A stretch of DNA of 64,000 nucleotides from the NCBI GenBank assembly GCA_029167225.1, contig JARFNK010000002.1:372001-436000 (forward strand). Direction: 5' to 3'. Of this stretch, positions 16,648 to 25,098 are shown one piece after another (within the stretch, counting starts at the first letter, position 1; each line of letters starts with the position of its first letter). The notes below the pieces were generated by a model, which ran no database searches, was not told the DNA's origin, and saw only the letters and a program-made list of their open reading frames with translations. Source of the stretch: Sphingobium arseniciresistens (GTDB taxonomy: Bacteria; Pseudomonadota; Alphaproteobacteria; Sphingomonadales; Sphingomonadaceae). The position numbers and the translations under genes are program-made.

Positions 16648-17784
16648 TCAATCGCCCGAAATATCGACTTCCGCGTCCATGGACAGGCCCACGCGCAGCG
16701 GATGTTCGGCCAGTTCGCGCGGGTCGAGCTTCACGCGGACGGGCAGGCGCTGGACCACCTTGATCCAGTTGCCGGTCGCATTCTGCGCGGGGATCAGCGC
16801 GAAGGACGATCCAGTCCCGCCGGAGAAGCCAACGACCGTGCCGTGATAGACGACATCGCCGCCATACAGGTCGGACGTCAGCGTGACCGGCTGGCCGGCC
16901 TTCACCTTGCCGAGCTGGCCTTCCTTGAAATTGGCGTCGACATAGAGCTGGTTCAGCGGAACGATGGTCATGACGGCAGTGCCGGCAGCGATACGCTGGC
17001 CGACCTGCACCTGCCGGCGGGTGACGACGCCATCCAGCGGCGCGCGAACGATCGTGCGATCAAGGTCCAGCCTGGCCTTGTCGACCGCAGCCTGCGCCGC
17101 AAGCACTTCGGGGTTGGAGGTAACGGTCGTTCCCTTGATGAGCGCATCATTGGCGGCCAGGTTGCCGGCGGCGGCGCCTCGTGTCGCACCGGCCTGCGCC
17201 AGTCCGGCTTGTGCCTGCGCCAGCGTCGCCTGCGCCGCTGCAAAGGCATTGGTCGCGCTTGTCAGTTCCTCGCCCGAGACCGCGCCATTAGGGGCGAGCT
17301 TGCGGCGGCGGTCGAGGTCGATCCGGGCCTTGTCGAAATTGGCTTGTGCGGCCACCAGTTCGGCGCGGGCGCGAGTGATGTCCGCCGCGCGGGCTTCAAG
17401 CTGAGCGGAGAGGGCGGTGCTGGTCGCTTCCGTCTGGCCGAATTGCCGCCGGGCGCGGGCGAGGTCGGCTTCCGCCTGTGCAAGGGCGATGCGGGCGTCG
17501 CTATCGTCGATGCGGAGCAGCAGGTCGCCGCGCTTGACGGTCTGCGTGTCTGCCACGGCGACCTGCAGCACCTGCCCGGCGACCATCGGCGTCACCTGAG
17601 CGCTGTCGGCGCCGACATAGGCATTGTCCGTCGTCACCCGGTTACGGCCGACGATGACGTACCAGAGGCCGAGGACCACGGCGATCACGATGACCGCCAC
17701 GGCAATGCCGGTCAGCAGCTTGCGGCGCCGTTCGCCATTCTTTGCCGGCGGCGTATCCGGCTGGGTATCGGTGGTGTCAGCCAT
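16648..17784 (-). CDS. emrA: HlyD/EmrA-family periplasmic adaptor subunit
   Basis: The product has 378 residues. A single membrane helix near residues 26-46 is followed by the biotinyl-lipoyl half motif (TDNAYVGADSAQVTPMVAGQV). A long Ala/Gln-rich coiled-coil hairpin follows, then the second lipoyl half (IVRAPLDGVVTRRQVQVGQ) and a beta-barrel region. It would bridge the EmrB pump and the outer-membrane factor. Its start overlaps the end of the outer-membrane factor gene by 8 bases, indicating coupled translation. Confidence 0.9.
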   Translation of the reverse strand: MADTTDTQPDTPPAKNGERRRKLLTGIAVAVIVIAVVLGLWYVIVGRNRVTTDNAYVGADSAQVTPMVAGQVLQVAVADTQTVKRGDLLLRIDDSDARIALAQAEADLARARRQFGQTEATSTALSAQLEARAADITRARAELVAAQANFDKARIDLDRRRKLAPNGAVSGEELTSATNAFAAAQATLAQAQAGLAQAGATRGAAAGNLAANDALIKGTTVTSNPEVLAAQAAVDKARLDLDRTIVRAPLDGVVTRRQVQVGQRIAAGTAVMTIVPLNQLYVDANFKEGQLGKVKAGQPVTLTSDLYGGDVVYHGTVVGFSGGTGSSFALIPAQNATGNWIKVVQRLPVRVKLDPRELAEHPLRVGLSMDAEVDISGD

Positions 17785-19234
17785 GGGCGCGATCCTTGGG
17801 CATCATGGAAAGGGACGTACTGGAAAAGCCGCCGCCCAGCGCGCGCACCAGTGCGACGTCGAGGGTGAAGGCACGCGCTTCCAGCGCGGCGACGGCGCGG
17901 CGGCTCTGCAGCAGGTTCTGCTCTGCCGTCAGCACGTCGAGATAGGTGGAGAGGCCGCCGCGATATCGCTCTTGGGCGAGATCATAGGCGCCTTGCGTGT
18001 CGCTCAGCGCCTTGCGGGCATCGGCGAGCCGCGTGGACAGCATCGTCTGGCTGGTAACGGTATCGGCGACATCCTGATAGGCGGCAATGACGGTCTTGTC
18101 ATAACTTGCGACCGCCTCGTCATAGGTTGCCCGCGCGCCGCGGTACTGGCCCGCGATCGCGCCGCCATGGAACAACGGCAGGCTGACGGCCGGTCCGGCA
18201 TTGCCATAAGTCGAGCCGCTGTCGAACAGCTTGGAAAGGCCCAGAGACTGTACGCCGAACAGCGCGTTAAGGCTGAGCGCGGGATAGAAGGCGGCTCGCG
18301 CCACCTTGATACGGCTGGCTGCGGCATCGACGCGCGCGCGCGCTGCGGCAACATCGGGCCGCCGTCCGATAAGGTCGGTCGTAGCGCTCGCGGGAACGCC
18401 CCTTGCGGCAGCCCTGGCTTTGGGGCGTGCGATGGCAAGCCCCCGATCGGGGCCTGCGCCGATGAGCGCGGCGATCCGGTTGCGGGTGAGGGCAATGGAC
18501 TCGTCGGTCGATGAAAGGTCTGCGCGCGCGGTGGGAACAGCGGCGTCCGCGAGCTTCAGGTCGGCGCGATTGCCAAGGCCGGTTTCCACGCGCTGGGCGA
18601 CGAGAGATTGGGTGCGCGTCTTGATCTCCAGCGTCGACTGCAGCACGTCGCGGTCGGCATAGAGCCGCGCGAGATCGGCATAGGCCGTCGCAATGGCGGT
18701 GGAGAGGGTGAGGCGGGTCTGCGCCAGTTCCAGCCGTGCGGCCTCCGCGTCCGACGTCGCCGCCGCAAATGCCGCGCGGTTGCGGCCCCAAAGGTCGATG
18801 TCGAAGCCGAGATTGGCTGTCAACCGCCCCGTATCGTTCCAGCCCTTGGGCACGAACTCGGCGGGAATGCCGTTATTATAGCTCTGCTTGTTGTCGCCTG
18901 CCGTGCCGTCGATATCCAGGCTGGGCAGGCGGGCGGCGTTCGCCTGCTGTGCATAGGCATCGGCCTGGCGCACGCGGGCAACGGCTGCGGCAAGATCGGG
19001 CGCGCTGCGCAACCCCTCGTCGATCAATCCATCAAGCTGTGGGTCGCCATAGGCCGACCACCAGTTCGTTTCGGGCCATTGCGATGCGGTACCCGCGCCG
19101 GCCCCGATGGATCGCTCTGCCGCGATGCTCCCGGTTGCACGAATTTCCGGCCTGACGCCGAGTTGCGGGACCGGCGCGCAGGCCGAAAGCGCGGCCGCGC
19201 CGCCCAAAAGGGCAGCCAAAATCCGCTTTTGCAT
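17777..19234 (-). CDS. Outer-membrane efflux lipoprotein, NodT/OprM family
   Basis: The product has 485 residues from the ATG at 19234, chosen because it gives a compact lipoprotein signal ending in LSAC and has AGG upstream; the ATG at 19249 is five codons earlier. The body shows the duplicated TolC-like arrangement: QWPETNWWSAYGDPQLDGLI at the front, two long Ala-rich coiled-coil blocks, and RPDVAAARARVDAAASRIKVARAAFYPAL in the middle. It is the first gene of the operon with emrA and emrB and is divergent from tetR, with a palindrome at 19260-19277 just upstream. Confidence 0.9.
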   Translation of the reverse strand: MQKRILAALLGGAAALSACAPVPQLGVRPEIRATGSIAAERSIGAGAGTASQWPETNWWSAYGDPQLDGLIDEGLRSAPDLAAAVARVRQADAYAQQANAARLPSLDIDGTAGDNKQSYNNGIPAEFVPKGWNDTGRLTANLGFDIDLWGRNRAAFAAATSDAEAARLELAQTRLTLSTAIATAYADLARLYADRDVLQSTLEIKTRTQSLVAQRVETGLGNRADLKLADAAVPTARADLSSTDESIALTRNRIAALIGAGPDRGLAIARPKARAAARGVPASATTDLIGRRPDVAAARARVDAAASRIKVARAAFYPALSLNALFGVQSLGLSKLFDSGSTYGNAGPAVSLPLFHGGAIAGQYRGARATYDEAVASYDKTVIAAYQDVADTVTSQTMLSTRLADARKALSDTQGAYDLAQERYRGGLSTYLDVLTAEQNLLQSRRAVAALEARAFTLDVALVRALGGGFSSTSLSMMPKDRAHG

Positions 19235-19259
19235 GAGAATCGCCTGCATGATCAAAAAA

Positions 19260-19277
19260 CCGTACTGATTGGTACGG
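19260..19277. promoter_or_regulatory. TetR operator candidate on the efflux-operon side
   Basis: CCGTAC-N6-GTACGG is a perfect inverted repeat located 11 bases upstream of the ATG at 19249 (26 bases upstream of the chosen start). It shares the GTAC-N6-GTAC core with the site at 19320-19335. Confidence 0.65.
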
Positions 19278-19304
19278 GTCGCCATGTGGGCCTGCGCTTC
19301 GCTC

Positions 19305-19332
19305 TTGTCAACGCAAAATCGTACTCTATAGT
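19305..19332 (+). promoter_or_regulatory. Promoter for tetR (TTGTCA-N16-TATAGT)
   Basis: A minus-35-like TTGTCA at 19305-19310 and a minus-10-like TATAGT at 19327-19332 are separated by 16 bases. The expected start of transcription, 6-7 bases later, falls at the ATG at 19339, which predicts a leaderless message. The minus-10 box lies inside the operator at 19320-19335. Confidence 0.5.
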
Positions 19333-19335
19333 ACG
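19320..19335. promoter_or_regulatory. TetR operator candidate overlapping the tetR promoter
   Basis: CGTAC-TCTATA-GTACG is a perfect inverted repeat ending 3 bases before the tetR ATG. It covers the minus-10 box, which fits autorepression. It shares the GTAC-N6-GTAC core with the site at 19260-19277. Confidence 0.65.
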
Positions 19336-19338
19336 GTG

Positions 19339-20010
19339 ATGGAATGCCGTTGGACCAGCAAGGGGCAAAGCCGCAGGGAAGCGCGCAAGGAAGACAGGCG
19401 CGCTGCCATTCTGGCCGTCGCCCAGAAGTCGTTTCTTGAGCTTGGCTACGCCGCGACGTCGATGTCGTCGATCGCTGCGACGATGGGCGGATCGAAGGGC
19501 ACCTTGTGGTCCTATTTCCCGTCAAAGGAGGTGCTGTTCAGCGCTGTGCTCGATAGCGCCATGAGTACATATCGTGAACGGTTGAAGACATTGCTCAATC
19601 CGGGGGATGGTCTGCGCGTCACGCTGGAGGGTTTTTGCCGGGCGCTGCTGGACAAGGTGACTTCGGCCGATGCCCTGGCGCTGCACCGACTGATCCAGAC
19701 GGAAGGCAGCCGCATTCCCGAGCTGGGACCGATTTTTTTCGAGCATGGCCCGATGCAGACGCACAGGTTGCTTGCGGATTTCATCGCCGAACACATGGCG
19801 AAAGGAAGCCTGCTAGGCGACGACCCGCTGCTTGCAGCGCGGGCGCTGATAAGTCTGGCGACAGGTGGCCATCATCAGCGGCTGATGTGGCATGTGGAGC
19901 CGCTCGACCCCGCCAAGATCGAGGCCGACGCGCGCTTCGCCACAGATGTCTTCCTGCGTGCCTATGGGCCAGAGCAGGGGCAAGGGGAAGACGCCGGGGC
20001 GGCGGTGTGA
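19339..20010 (+). CDS. TetR/AcrR-family repressor of the adjacent efflux operon
   Basis: The product has 223 residues from the ATG at 19339 (a GTG one codon earlier is possible). The N-terminal helix-turn-helix reads AILAVAQKSFLELGYAATSMSSIAATMGGSKGTLWSYFPSKEVLF, classical for the family. The C-terminal ligand domain is of the AefR-like type. Divergence from the emr operon and matching palindromes near both starts make it the probable local repressor. No ribosome binding site is visible, which agrees with a leaderless transcript. Confidence 0.9.
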   Translation: MECRWTSKGQSRREARKEDRRAAILAVAQKSFLELGYAATSMSSIAATMGGSKGTLWSYFPSKEVLFSAVLDSAMSTYRERLKTLLNPGDGLRVTLEGFCRALLDKVTSADALALHRLIQTEGSRIPELGPIFFEHGPMQTHRLLADFIAEHMAKGSLLGDDPLLAARALISLATGGHHQRLMWHVEPLDPAKIEADARFATDVFLRAYGPEQGQGEDAGAAV

Positions 20011-20020
20011 CGCCCCGGCG
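19992..20020. terminator. GC-rich hairpin between convergent tetR and amidohydrolase genes
   Basis: CGCCGGGGCG (19992-20001) and CGCCCCGGCG (20011-20020) form a perfect 10-base-pair stem that overlaps the tetR stop codon. There is no T-run on either side, so termination strength is uncertain. Confidence 0.45.
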
Positions 20021-20031
20021 TAGGCTATGCA

Positions 20032-21624
20032 TTATTGGCTTTTGGGCGGGTTCGGATAGCTGATGCCAAGCTGCTCCAGATAGGAGCTGTATTTGCCCGG
20101 ATCATAGTAGTTCGGTTCCATGAGCGGCCGCATCTCCTTCATGATCTTCTCGTTCAGATGGATGGCCGGCTTGTCCTGCGGCGTCAGCACGGGATCATAG
20201 GTATCGGTTTTGCCCTGGACGTTGACGAAATAGTCCTTTGCGGCGGTGATGGCACCCGGCGTGGTCATCAGGTCCAGCACGGTCATTGCGACCGCTTTCG
20301 CGCCGGCGACCGCGCCCTTGTGCGCGATCGGCGTGGCCATCGCCATCGCTGAAGTCACATTGTGGCCGATGGTGTTGGGAATGTTGGAGGGGAACCAGAT
20401 GGTGATCGTCGGCACCGCCCACATGATGTCGCCAATATCGTCCGACCCGCCGAAATTCGCATTGCCGCGCAGTTCGGGTGTCGACAGCGGTGATACCGTG
20501 GAAGCCAACGGCTTGAGCGTGAATTTGTTGGCTGTCTGGACGGACTTTGTGAAGGCCTGATCGTCGGCCGACCATTTGGGCATGCCAACGGCCTGGATAT
20601 TCTTGTAGGCCAGCTCCGCCAGCGGCTTGTTGCCGAAATTGGGTGCCGCATAGCCGAGGAGCTGCCGCGTCACCTTCGTCCCGGTCATCTGCGCTGCGGC
20701 TTCCGAAATCTCGTTGCCGGTCTCGAACAGCTTGCGGATCGAGGCGAAGTCATGCTCGCGGAAAAAGTACCAGACCGATGCCGTGTCAGGCACGATGTTC
20801 GGCTGGCCGCCGCCATTGGTGATGACATAATGCGAACGCTGCGACAGCGGCAGATGCTCGCGCCGCATGTTCCAGGCGGCGTCCATCAGCTCGACGCCAT
20901 CCAGCGCGGACCGGCCGTTCCACGGCGCGGCGCCATGGGCGGTCTTCCCGTGGAAGGTATATTCGACCGAGACCATGCCGTTCAGGCCGGTATTGCCATA
21001 GCCGGTGCCGAATTCCGACGAGACATGGGTGAAGATGGAGGCGTCGACATCCTTGAACATGCCGGCGCGGACATAATAGGCCTTCGTCGCGAGCAGTTCC
21101 TCGGCGACACCGGGCCAGAGCATCAGGCGGCCCTTGATGCCGTTCTTCTCCATCGTGTCCTTGGCGGCGATGGCCGCGGCGATCATCAACGGCATGCCGC
21201 TGTTATGCCCCTCGCCATGCCCCGGTGCGCCGGCGACCTGCGGCGTGATATTCGGCGTGCCGGGCAGTTGCGACAGACCGAGCAGGCCGTCAATGTCGCT
21301 GCCGAGCGCGATCAGCGGACCGCCTTCGCCCCATGTCGCTGTCCATGCGGTGGGGATGCCGGCCACGCCCTTGGTGATCTTGAAGCCGTTCTTCTCGAGA
21401 ATGGCAGTCAGATATTCGGAGGTCTTGAACTCCTGAAAGCCCGGCTCGGCGAAGGAGAAGACGGAGTCGACCATCTCCTGCACCAGCTTGGCATGGGCCT
21501 CTACGTTCGCAGTAGCCTGCGCCTTCAGCTTGGGGCTGGCCTCGGCATGGGCCGTGCCTGTGGCGGCGGCAAGGATGCTGCCGGCGCTGAGCAGTGCAAG
21601 AAGTGACCGTGATGCTGTTTTCAT
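20032..21624 (-). CDS. Secreted M20-family amidohydrolase, tandem copy 1
   Basis: The product has 530 residues from the ATG at 21624, which gives a clean signal peptide (cleavage near AHA). An in-frame ATG at 21708 overlaps the upstream stop as TAATG but would bury the signal. The protein follows the M20 plan: GSDIDGLLGLSQ near 108-119, GHGEGHN near 135-141, the glutamate pair WPGVAEELL (175-176), a dimerisation domain with KTAHGAAPW, and SDDIGDIMWAVPT late. The usual M20D metal-binding Cys in the H-x-C-G-H motif is Glu138 here. The overall form resembles the AbgB/IAA-amino-acid hydrolase branch. It is the last of three tandem paralogues. Confidence 0.85.
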   Translation of the reverse strand: MKTASRSLLALLSAGSILAAATGTAHAEASPKLKAQATANVEAHAKLVQEMVDSVFSFAEPGFQEFKTSEYLTAILEKNGFKITKGVAGIPTAWTATWGEGGPLIALGSDIDGLLGLSQLPGTPNITPQVAGAPGHGEGHNSGMPLMIAAAIAAKDTMEKNGIKGRLMLWPGVAEELLATKAYYVRAGMFKDVDASIFTHVSSEFGTGYGNTGLNGMVSVEYTFHGKTAHGAAPWNGRSALDGVELMDAAWNMRREHLPLSQRSHYVITNGGGQPNIVPDTASVWYFFREHDFASIRKLFETGNEISEAAAQMTGTKVTRQLLGYAAPNFGNKPLAELAYKNIQAVGMPKWSADDQAFTKSVQTANKFTLKPLASTVSPLSTPELRGNANFGGSDDIGDIMWAVPTITIWFPSNIPNTIGHNVTSAMAMATPIAHKGAVAGAKAVAMTVLDLMTTPGAITAAKDYFVNVQGKTDTYDPVLTPQDKPAIHLNEKIMKEMRPLMEPNYYDPGKYSSYLEQLGISYPNPPKSQ

Positions 21625-21707
21625 CTTCTTGGTCTCCAGGAGGGGGTGTTTGCGACACGAAGGGCGAGCTGCCCGGTCATTCGCCGGGTCGAATCTTGGG
21701 ACAGGCA

Positions 21708-23315
21708 TTATTTGACTTTCGGCGGCTCCGTCGGCGTGACGGGATAGTTGACGCCGAGCTGTTCGAGATAGGAGCTGTATTTGCCCGGATCATAATAATA
21801 GGGCTCCATCAAGGGACGCATTTCCTTCATGGTCTTTGCGTTGAGCCAGATCGCCGGCTGGTCCTGCGCGGTCAGCACCGGCGCGTATTTGTCTTCCTTC
21901 AACTGGACGTTGGTGAAATAGTCCTTGGCCTGCGCCACCAGTGACGGCGTCGTCATCAGGTCGAGCACGGTCATGGCGACGGCCTTGGCGCCCGCGACCG
22001 CGCCCTTATGTGCGATCGGCGTCGCCATCGCCATCGCGGCGGTGACATTGTGGAAGATGATGTTGTTGACGTTGGAGGGGTAGCTGACGGTGATCGTCGG
22101 CACATTCCACATCACGTCGCCAATATCGTCCGAAGGGCCGCCCATGGATGGGCCGCGTGTCTCCGGGGTGGAGAGCGGCGATACCGTCGTCGGCAGCGGC
22201 GCTTCCTTGAACTTGTTGGTGGTCTGGATCGACTTGGCGAACGCCTGATCGTCCTCCGACCATTTGGGCATGCCGACGGCGACGATATTCTTGTACGCCG
22301 CCTCGGCCAGCGGCTTGTTGCCAAAGCCGGGGGCGGCATAGCCCAGTACCTTGCGAGTGACGGTGGTGCCCGTCATCTGCGCGGCGGACTCCGATATGGT
22401 GTTGCCGATCTCATAGAGATTGCGAACGGCGTCGAAGCTGTTTTCGCGGAAATAATACCAGACCGAGGCTTCGCCCGGCACGATGTTGGGCTGGCCGCCG
22501 CCATTGGTGATGACGTCATGCGAGCGCTGTGTCAGAGGCAGATGCTCACGGCGCATGTTCCAAGCAATATCCATCAGTTCGGCCGCATCCAGCGCGGAGC
22601 GGCCGGACCATGGCTGGCCGGCGGCGTGCGCGGTGATGCCCTTGAACGTATATTCCACCGAGACCATGCCGGTGCTGCCGAGCTTGCCATAGCCGGTACC
22701 GAAGCCGGTGCCGACATGCGCGAAGATATTGGCGTCGACACCTTTGAACACGCCCGCGCGAACATAATAGGCCTTGGTCGCGAGCAGTTCTTCGGCGACG
22801 CCCGGCCAGAGCATCAGTCGGCCTTTGATGCCGTTCTTGACCATCGTATCCTTGGCAGCGATGGCGGCGGCGACCATCATCGGCATGCCGCTGTTATGCC
22901 CTTCGCCATGGCCCGGTGCGCCAGGCACCAGCGGCATAATTTTAGCGGAGCCCGGCACCTGCGACAGGCCGAGCAGGCCGTCGATGTCGCTGCCGAGCGC
23001 GATCAGCGGACCGCCTTCGCCCCATGTCGCTGTCCATGCGGTGGGGATGCCGGCAATGCCGCGGGTGATCGTGAAGCCGTTCTTCTCGAGAATGCCGGTC
23101 AGATATTCGGAGGTCTTATATTCCTGAAAGCCCGGCTCGGCGAAGGAGAAGACGGAATCCACCATCTCCTGCACCAGCTTGGCATTTGCCTCGACATTCG
23201 CCGTGGCCTGCGCCTTGAGTTTCGGGCTCGCCTCCGCATGGGCGGTGCCCGTGGCGGCAGCGGCGATCCCGGCTGTTCCCAGCAGGGCGGCCATTATTCT
23301 TGAACCCATCTTCAT
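21708..23315 (-). CDS. Secreted M20-family amidohydrolase, tandem copy 2
   Basis: The product has 535 residues. Signal peptide to AHA, then nearly the same mature N-terminus as copy 1 (EASPKLKAQATANVEANAKLVQEMVDSVF). The same metal region is present, with Glu138 in HGEGHN. The dimerisation region has ITAHAAGQPWSGRSALDAAELM, and the C-terminus ends in PTEPPKVK. A 71-base stretch at 22984-23054 is identical to copy 1 at 21293-21363, while copy 3 differs at several silent sites there. The stop is 84 bases upstream of the copy 1 start, so the genes probably share a message. Confidence 0.85.
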   Translation of the reverse strand: MKMGSRIMAALLGTAGIAAAATGTAHAEASPKLKAQATANVEANAKLVQEMVDSVFSFAEPGFQEYKTSEYLTGILEKNGFTITRGIAGIPTAWTATWGEGGPLIALGSDIDGLLGLSQVPGSAKIMPLVPGAPGHGEGHNSGMPMMVAAAIAAKDTMVKNGIKGRLMLWPGVAEELLATKAYYVRAGVFKGVDANIFAHVGTGFGTGYGKLGSTGMVSVEYTFKGITAHAAGQPWSGRSALDAAELMDIAWNMRREHLPLTQRSHDVITNGGGQPNIVPGEASVWYYFRENSFDAVRNLYEIGNTISESAAQMTGTTVTRKVLGYAAPGFGNKPLAEAAYKNIVAVGMPKWSEDDQAFAKSIQTTNKFKEAPLPTTVSPLSTPETRGPSMGGPSDDIGDVMWNVPTITVSYPSNVNNIIFHNVTAAMAMATPIAHKGAVAGAKAVAMTVLDLMTTPSLVAQAKDYFTNVQLKEDKYAPVLTAQDQPAIWLNAKTMKEMRPLMEPYYYDPGKYSSYLEQLGVNYPVTPTEPPKVK

Positions 23316-23350
23316 TTCGGCACGACTCCGGCCTTTTCATCTCTTTGCAC

Positions 23351-23388
23351 AAAGAAAGGCCACCCCCAGCCGTCGGCCGGGGATGGCC
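23351..23388 (-). terminator. Terminator after amidohydrolase copy 3
   Basis: Reading the minus strand, a 10-base stem (GGCCATCCCC with GGGGGTGGCC, one G-U pair) spans 23388 to 23358 and is followed by TTTCTTT. It lies between copies 3 and 2 and could uncouple them partly. Confidence 0.6.
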
Positions 23389-23398
23389 TGCATGTTCC

Positions 23399-25003
23399 TT
23401 ACTTGGCCTTGGGCGGCTCGGTGGGGCTCACCGGATATTTGATGCCCAGCTGCTCCAGATAGGAGCTGTATTTGCTGGGATCATAATAATAGGGCTCCAT
23501 CAGCGGCCGCATTTCCTTCATGGTCTTTTCGTTGAGCCAGATCGCGGGCTGGTCCTGCGGTGTCAGTACCGGATCATAGGTGTCGGTTTTGCCCTGGACA
23601 TCGGTGAAATAGGCCTTGGCGTCGGACACCAGCTTCGGCGTGGTCATCAGGTCGAGCACGGTCATCGCCAGCGCCTTTGCGCCAGCGACAGCGCCCTTGT
23701 GCGCGATCGGCGTCGCCATGGCGAAGGCGGAGGTGACGTTGTGGCCGATCATGCTGGGGATGTTCGAAGGGAAGCGGATAGTGATGGTCGGCACCGTCCA
23801 CATGATGTCGCCGATGTCGTCGGAGCCGCCGCCGGTCGAAGGCGGACGGGTGGCCGGATCGACCAGCGGCTGCACGGTGGTCGCCAGCGGCTGGATCTTG
23901 AAGCCGTTCGCTTCCTGCGCCGCCTTGGTGAACGCCTGGTCGTCGGCGGTCCACTTGGGCATGCCGACGGCCTGGATGTTCTTGAAAGCGGCTTCGGCGA
24001 GCGGCTTGTTGCCGAAATTGGGCGCGGCATAGCCCAGCACCCTGCGGGTGACGGTGGTGCCGGTTGCCTTCGCAGCGGCGTCTGCGATGGTGTTGCCGGT
24101 TTCGTAGAGTTCCCGGATCGACTTGAAGGTCCGCTCGCGGAAATAATACCAGACCGACGCTTCGCCGGGCACGATGTTCGGCTGGCCGCCGCCATTGGTG
24201 ATGACATAATGCGAACGCTGGGTCAGCGGCAGATGTTCGCGGCGGAAGTTCCAGGCGATATCCATCAGCTCGACGCCATCCAGCGCGGAGCGGCCCGACC
24301 AGGGCTGGCCGGCGGCGTGGGCGGTGACGCCCTTGAACGTATATTCCACCGAGACCATGCCGTTGCTGCCACCCTCGCCATAGCTCGTGCCGAAGCTCGA
24401 CGCGACATGGGTGAAGATGGAGGCGTCAACGCCCTTGAACATGCCGGCGCGGACATAATAGGCCTTGGTAGCGAGCAGTTCCTCGGCAACGCCCGGCCAC
24501 AGCATCAGGCGGCCCTTGATGCCGTTCTTGACCATGACGTCCTTGGCCGCGAGCGCGGCGGCGACGACCAGCGGCATGCCGCTGTTATGGCCCTCGCCAT
24601 GGCCGGGAGCACCTTCGACCAGCGGCATGATCTTGGAGGAGCCGGGCACCTGCGACAGGCCGAGCAGGCCGTCAATGTCGCTGCCCAGCGCGATCAGCGG
24701 ACCGCCTTCGCCCCAGGTCGCCGTCCAGGCGGTAGGGATGCCGGCTACGCCCTTGGTGATCTTGAAACCGTTCTTTTCGAGGATGCCGGTCAGATATTCG
24801 GAGGTCTTGAATTCCTGGAAGCCAGGCTCGGCGAAGGAGAAGACGGAATCCACCATCTCCTGCACAAGCTTGCTGCGCGCGTCCACGCCTGCTTCTGCTT
24901 CCTTCTTCAGCTTGGGGCTAGCGTCGGCATAGGCAGGAACAGCCTGCATGCCGAGCGCCGTCGTCATCAACAAGCCAAGTAGAAGCTTAGAACCCCTGAT
25001 CAT
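23399..25003 (-). CDS. Secreted M20-family amidohydrolase, tandem copy 3
   Basis: The product has 534 residues with its own, different signal peptide (MIRGSKLLLGLLMTTALG, cleavage near AYA). The catalytic layout is the same as in copies 1 and 2: GSDID, HGEGHN with Glu137 where most M20D enzymes have Cys, GVAEELL, AHAAGQPWSGRSALDGVELMDIAWN, and GGGSDDIGDIMWTVPT. The export signal predicts hydrolysis in the periplasm, which fits with import of an intact conjugate by the neighbouring TonB-dependent receptor. It is the first amidohydrolase gene after the receptor and is preceded by a terminator-like hairpin. Confidence 0.85.
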   Translation of the reverse strand: MIRGSKLLLGLLMTTALGMQAVPAYADASPKLKKEAEAGVDARSKLVQEMVDSVFSFAEPGFQEFKTSEYLTGILEKNGFKITKGVAGIPTAWTATWGEGGPLIALGSDIDGLLGLSQVPGSSKIMPLVEGAPGHGEGHNSGMPLVVAAALAAKDVMVKNGIKGRLMLWPGVAEELLATKAYYVRAGMFKGVDASIFTHVASSFGTSYGEGGSNGMVSVEYTFKGVTAHAAGQPWSGRSALDGVELMDIAWNFRREHLPLTQRSHYVITNGGGQPNIVPGEASVWYYFRERTFKSIRELYETGNTIADAAAKATGTTVTRRVLGYAAPNFGNKPLAEAAFKNIQAVGMPKWTADDQAFTKAAQEANGFKIQPLATTVQPLVDPATRPPSTGGGSDDIGDIMWTVPTITIRFPSNIPSMIGHNVTSAFAMATPIAHKGAVAGAKALAMTVLDLMTTPKLVSDAKAYFTDVQGKTDTYDPVLTPQDQPAIWLNEKTMKEMRPLMEPYYYDPSKYSSYLEQLGIKYPVSPTEPPKAK

Positions 25004-25041
25004 ACATCCCCCAAATTTTCGAGAAGGCGAGAATAGAATAT

Positions 25042-25090
25042 GGAAATTTCAAGAAATGACCCGCCGGGAAGCCTTGGCTCCCCGGCGGGT
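25042..25090 (-). terminator. Terminator after the TonB-dependent receptor gene
   Basis: ACCCGCCGGG and CCCGGCGGGT form a perfect 10-base-pair stem (25059-25090), extended inward by GAGCC/GGCTT. The minus-strand sequence after it is T-rich (CATTTCTTGAAATTTCC). Partial read-through would still supply the amidohydrolase genes. Confidence 0.6.
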
Positions 25091-25098
25091 GTCAAGCA

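Noticed and set aside
21708-24982. Long plus-strand frames opposite the amidohydrolase genes (for example 22008-23303 and 23300-24982)
   Set aside because: They repeat because the three paralogues repeat. Their compositions are typical of antisense frames in GC-rich DNA.
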